Below, one piece after another: positions 61,403 to 64,000 of a stretch of 64,000 nt of DNA. The notes below the pieces were generated by a model that was given only the letters and a program-made list of their open reading frames with translations, was not told where the DNA came from and made no database searches. A program made the position numbers and the translations under genes. Source of the DNA: G963664835 sp963664835 (GTDB taxonomy: Bacteria; Chloroflexota; UBA6077; FW602-bin22; JBCLEL01); assembly GCA_963664835.2 (NCBI GenBank), contig CAXXUG010000004.1, forward strand, positions 62,001 through 126,000, given 5' to 3'. How positions within the stretch are numbered: the first letter of the stretch is position 1; each line of letters starts with the position of its first letter.

Positions 61403-61636
61403 ATGGACCGCACCATTGACCAAGTCGGTATAGGGAGTCCTTTTGCAGACATTGCTCGGGACAATGCGGCGAATGTTCCCTGTGCGGATGGTCTTCGACA
61501 GGCCATCCTTAGCTCCTCAAGCCGGTTGGCACAGGCATGGGGATTGCCCATCGACCCGTTTATGGTCTATCTTCAGGTCGAGAGGACGGCGATCGATGAA
61601 ACTGTCAAGAAGGATCAAACCTATCAGCTACCTTAA
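61403..61636 (+). CDS. Small hypothetical frame overlapping the antitoxin gene
   Basis: A 77-residue frame beginning 5 bases after the preceding stop without a Shine-Dalgarno sequence and running 41 bases into the antitoxin gene. No motif is visible. It may be a chance frame, but nothing else fills this stretch. Confidence 0.22.
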   Translation: MDRTIDQVGIGSPFADIARDNAANVPCADGLRQAILSSSSRLAQAWGLPIDPFMVYLQVERTAIDETVKKDQTYQLP

Positions 61637-61871
61637 GGCTAACGCCGACGAGATTCTGCGCTCGATCAGGGAGCAAGAAGAACCCCTGATAATCACGCAG
61701 AACGGCGAACCAAAGGCGGTCGTGCAGGACATCGACAGCTACGAGCAGATTCAGGAGAGCGTCTCGCTACTCAAGATTCTAGCGCTCGGCAACCGCCAGA
61801 TCGAAGCGGGTCAGGTGCGACCCGCCGTCCAGGTCATAGCGGAACTTCGGGAGCGGCAACGGGCTCGCTGA
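61596..61871 (+). CDS. Phd/YefM family antitoxin, solitary
   Basis: 91 residues with the family pattern 'ISYLKANADEILRSI', 'EPLIITQNGEPKAVVQD' and 'YEQIQESVSLL', a DNA-binding N-terminus and a flexible C-terminal toxin-neutralising tail. AGAGGAC lies 8 bases upstream of the ATG. No RelE/ParE or Doc toxin gene follows: the next gene is convergent, with 67 bases between. It may act on a toxin elsewhere, or be a remnant. A longer frame upstream (from 61443) lacks family similarity. Confidence 0.82.
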   Translation: MKLSRRIKPISYLKANADEILRSIREQEEPLIITQNGEPKAVVQDIDSYEQIQESVSLLKILALGNRQIEAGQVRPAVQVIAELRERQRAR

Positions 61872-61938
61872 TACCGCCGCGCGGGGAAGCAAGCTCGCGC
61901 GGGCTCGTCCCGGGCTCTGTCGGCGATGGAGTCTCGTA

Positions 61939-63078
61939 TTAGACGAACCCCGGCCCTTCGATGACCGGATGCTTGAGCAGAAAATCTTCGTCGACTTCGA
62001 TGCCGATACCCGGCTTGTCCAATGGGCGTACGTTGCCTTCGGAGTCCATGGTGTAGGGAGTGCTGCCAAGCTGCTCCCGGAACGGATTACTCGTTGATAC
62101 GTCACCCTCGAAGTAGCCGGCGTTTTCGATTGAGGCCAGGAAATGAATCGACGCGGCCATGTTCAGCGCCGAGGTCGCGGTATGCGGATTAATGGACAGC
62201 TTCCAGGCCGAGGCCATCGCGGCGATGCGTAGCAGCTCGGTGATACCTCCGCTCTTTGAGAGGTCCGGCTGCAGGATCTGAATAACCCGGTCCTCAATGA
62301 CGCGAGTGAACTCGAAGCGGGTGTAGTGATTCTCGCCGGCGGCCAAGGGTACGTTGCCGAATGTGGCGGCTATTGCATAGCTTCGGTGATCGTGAGCGGG
62401 GAACGGTTCTTCGAGCCAGCCCACGTCGTTGGCCTCCAATCCCGGCATCGCCTTTCGAGCATCGGCGACCGTATATCCGGTATTGACATCGACGAGGATC
62501 GTCAGGTCATCGCCAAACGCCTTACGCACCGCGGCAACGCGCTCGAGGTCGCGGGCCGGCGTGTCGCCCAGCCGGAGCTTGACGGCCTTGTAGCCTGACT
62601 CGACGAGCGGCCGGATCTCGTCGACCAGCGCGTCGGGTTGTTGGAACCCGAGCGCAACTCCGCCGGCGTAGGCCGGAATCGGCCGGCACGATCCGCCGAG
62701 CAGCTTGTAGACGGGCCAACCTGCCGCCTTGCCACGGATGTCCCACAGCGCCATATCGATTCCGCTCATCGCGATGGAGGTGGCGGCGCCCATGCCGTGA
62801 CTGCCGAGCTGCATCTTGTAGATTCGAGCCCACACGCCAACCACGTCCGATGCATCCATGCCGAGGACCAACTGGCGAAGCGTGGTGTTGGCCAAATGGG
62901 CAACGGCGCCGGGCGAGCGCCCGTGGTGAGACTCGCCGAAGCCGACGATACCATCGTCCGTGGTGACCTTCACGATGACGGTGTCGCGTTTCACGGTGCG
63001 CCCGAGCCCCAAATCAACGATATCTCCGGGGGCCAACTTGTGAGACATTGGGTAGGCTTTCACGTCGGCGATCAGCAT
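61939..63078 (-). CDS. Enolase-superfamily (mandelate racemase/muconate lactonizing) protein
   Basis: A 379-residue acid-sugar dehydratase or racemase type enzyme. An N-terminal capping domain is followed by the (beta/alpha)7-beta barrel with base-bearing 'GYKAVKLRLGD' (Lys and the K-x-R form), metal ligands Asp in 'LVDVNTGY', Glu in 'WLEEPFPAHD' and Glu in 'LAAGENHYTRFEF', and the opposite-face His in 'INPHTATS'. 'DMALWDIRGKAAG' is conserved in the family. Probably dehydrates or racemises a sugar acid. The TIM-barrel gene upstream on the same strand suggests a shared pathway. Confidence 0.88.
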   Translation of the reverse strand: MLIADVKAYPMSHKLAPGDIVDLGLGRTVKRDTVIVKVTTDDGIVGFGESHHGRSPGAVAHLANTTLRQLVLGMDASDVVGVWARIYKMQLGSHGMGAATSIAMSGIDMALWDIRGKAAGWPVYKLLGGSCRPIPAYAGGVALGFQQPDALVDEIRPLVESGYKAVKLRLGDTPARDLERVAAVRKAFGDDLTILVDVNTGYTVADARKAMPGLEANDVGWLEEPFPAHDHRSYAIAATFGNVPLAAGENHYTRFEFTRVIEDRVIQILQPDLSKSGGITELLRIAAMASAWKLSINPHTATSALNMAASIHFLASIENAGYFEGDVSTSNPFREQLGSTPYTMDSEGNVRPLDKPGIGIEVDEDFLLKHPVIEGPGFV

Positions 63079-63163
63079 GGTTTCTCCCTCGTAGTTTGGT
63101 TCTCGGCAAGTCTATGATCCCGAGAGGCACATCCCGTATCCTCGGAATCAGGAGAAGAACGCG

Positions 63164-64000
63164 TCAACTCTGGCCGAACTTCTCTTTGAGGAACCGCAGC
63201 CCCTCGGTTGCGCTCTGCTCTGGATCCGGAACTATTGGCCGCCAAAAGCCAGCCGCGGTGGCGATATCTTCGACCTTATGGTTGAAGGTCTCGATAACGA
63301 GCGGACCATCGTAGTCGATGCCGCGCAGTGCGGCTACCACCTCGTCCCAGGCGAGGTGGCCGGTTCCGGGCACCCCTCGGTAGGTATCGGCGGTATGTAC
63401 ATACTTGAGGTGGGAGCCGGCCGACTCGACAGCGCCGGACAGTGATTTCTCCTCGATGTTCGCGTGAAACGTGTCGAGCATTATCCCTTGCGAAGGACGA
63501 TCTACCGCTCGAATCAGCTCCAAGCCTTCTTCTATAGTGTTGATAAATCCTATCTCGTAGCGGTTTAGGCATTCGTATGCCAATTCCACGCCAGCGGCCA
63601 TCGCGTGATCCGCGACCTGGCGCAGCCCTTCCGCGCAGAGTTCGATCTGGCGACGACGCTCGTCCGAGGAGACCAACTGCCTGTACCCCCACTCGGAGCC
63701 TTGTGGGCCGATCACGTGCGTTGCCCCCATTGCGGCGGCGAGATCGATAGCCGCGACCAGATGGTCACGGGCGCGAAGCCTGGCAGCCGGATCTTCGCTG
63801 ATAAACGAGCGGTCCGGCGGAAATGCTGTGCAGACACTGGATGCGAGGCCAGACTGGCGCAACGCATTGCCCACCATGGCGCCGTCCAAATCGGCCGGCT
63901 CGAATACCGGTACTTCAAATAAGTCGAAGCCCAACTCCGCCGTCTTCTCGATCAGGTGCAGGTGCTCCCTCTCAAACGAGCCAATCCAGATAAACCCGCT
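63164..64000 (-). CDS. Sugar phosphate isomerase/epimerase family TIM-barrel protein (5' end missing)
   Basis: Xylose-isomerase-like TIM barrel. The frame stays open to the window edge (adding 'SGFIWIGSF' and 'LHLIEKTAELGFDLFEV'), so the start lies beyond 64000; an internal TTG at 63934 is not the real start. Metal and catalytic-type residues lie in 'ELAYECLNRYE', 'IMLDTFHANIEE', 'YVHTADTYRGVPGTG' and 'PLVIETFNH', the Glu-Asp-His-Glu layout of D-tagatose/psicose 3-epimerase relatives. It is 85 bases upstream of the enolase-superfamily gene, and both probably handle one sugar acid or keto-sugar. Confidence 0.85.
   Translation of the reverse strand, partial: SGFIWIGSFEREHLHLIEKTAELGFDLFEVPVFEPADLDGAMVGNALRQSGLASSVCTAFPPDRSFISEDPAARLRARDHLVAAIDLAAAMGATHVIGPQGSEWGYRQLVSSDERRRQIELCAEGLRQVADHAMAAGVELAYECLNRYEIGFINTIEEGLELIRAVDRPSQGIMLDTFHANIEEKSLSGAVESAGSHLKYVHTADTYRGVPGTGHLAWDEVVAALRGIDYDGPLVIETFNHKVEDIATAAGFWRPIVPDPEQSATEGLRFLKEKFGQS

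Overview
The window reads as a chromosomal segment of a moderately GC-rich bacterium, most likely a member of the Chloroflexota close to the SAR202/Dehalococcoidia radiation. This is inferred from protein character, not from a marker phylogeny: a Tat/lipoprotein solute-binding protein with a long Val-Glu-Lys repeat linker, a SARP-like STAND regulator, an ABC ATPase with an apparent AbrB-like tail, and an accessory region full of enolase-superfamily, PhyH-type dioxygenase and isochorismatase-like genes. Short GCCGGC motifs recur through genes and spacers alike.

The left part (1-25.5 kb) is mostly core and general metabolism. It holds a truncated membrane protein with a beta-propeller-like C-terminus, trxB-rph converging on the operon rbsK-dnaX-ybaB, tRNA-Pro(GGG), an aldo/keto reductase, a truncated IS110 transposase, a zinc alcohol dehydrogenase, an MBL/beta-CASP hydrolase and a cupin. 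A divergent pair of small genes lies next to two palindromes, followed by a LysM membrane protein, a 1031-residue SARP-like regulator, an ACT-domain protein and an NAD-linked formate dehydrogenase made of FdhA plus a fused NuoE-NuoF subunit. At 26.06-27.51 kb a complete IS66-type element with perfect 13-bp ends and an 8-bp target duplication sits at the -35 box of lepA.

From about 29.2 to 33.5 kb, lepA, two ABC ATPases, trkA, comEA and a DUF3048 lipoprotein all carry single-base length changes, mostly in short homopolymers. Each gene is restored by removing or adding one base per site. This looks more like local sequence error than decay, and I annotate these as whole genes with marked frameshifts. 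An intact thioredoxin gene with a clear intrinsic terminator lies within the tract.

The right part (35.6-64 kb) is an accessory catabolic region. It has a secreted DUF5696-type protein, a flavin halogenase-like protein with a PqqD-like segment and a SEC-C tail, and a sugar-type ABC importer (two permeases and one binding protein, no ATPase). It continues with two pairs of isochorismatase-like hydrolases in which one partner of each pair has lost catalytic residues, a nitrilase-family hydrolase, three tandem overlapping GH127-like glycosidases and an amidohydrolase. Two PhyH dioxygenases follow, with an enolase-superfamily dehydratase and a TIM-barrel isomerase at the right edge. Together they suggest import and stepwise degradation of a glycosylated, amide- or carbamoyl-containing compound.

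The most unusual locus is between the two PhyH genes. A textbook sigma70 promoter with a palindrome over the start site drives a short gene made of four 20-residue repeats. Just beyond is a run of five small membrane proteins and a PH-like protein with overlapping stop/start codons that I cannot assign to a known system.
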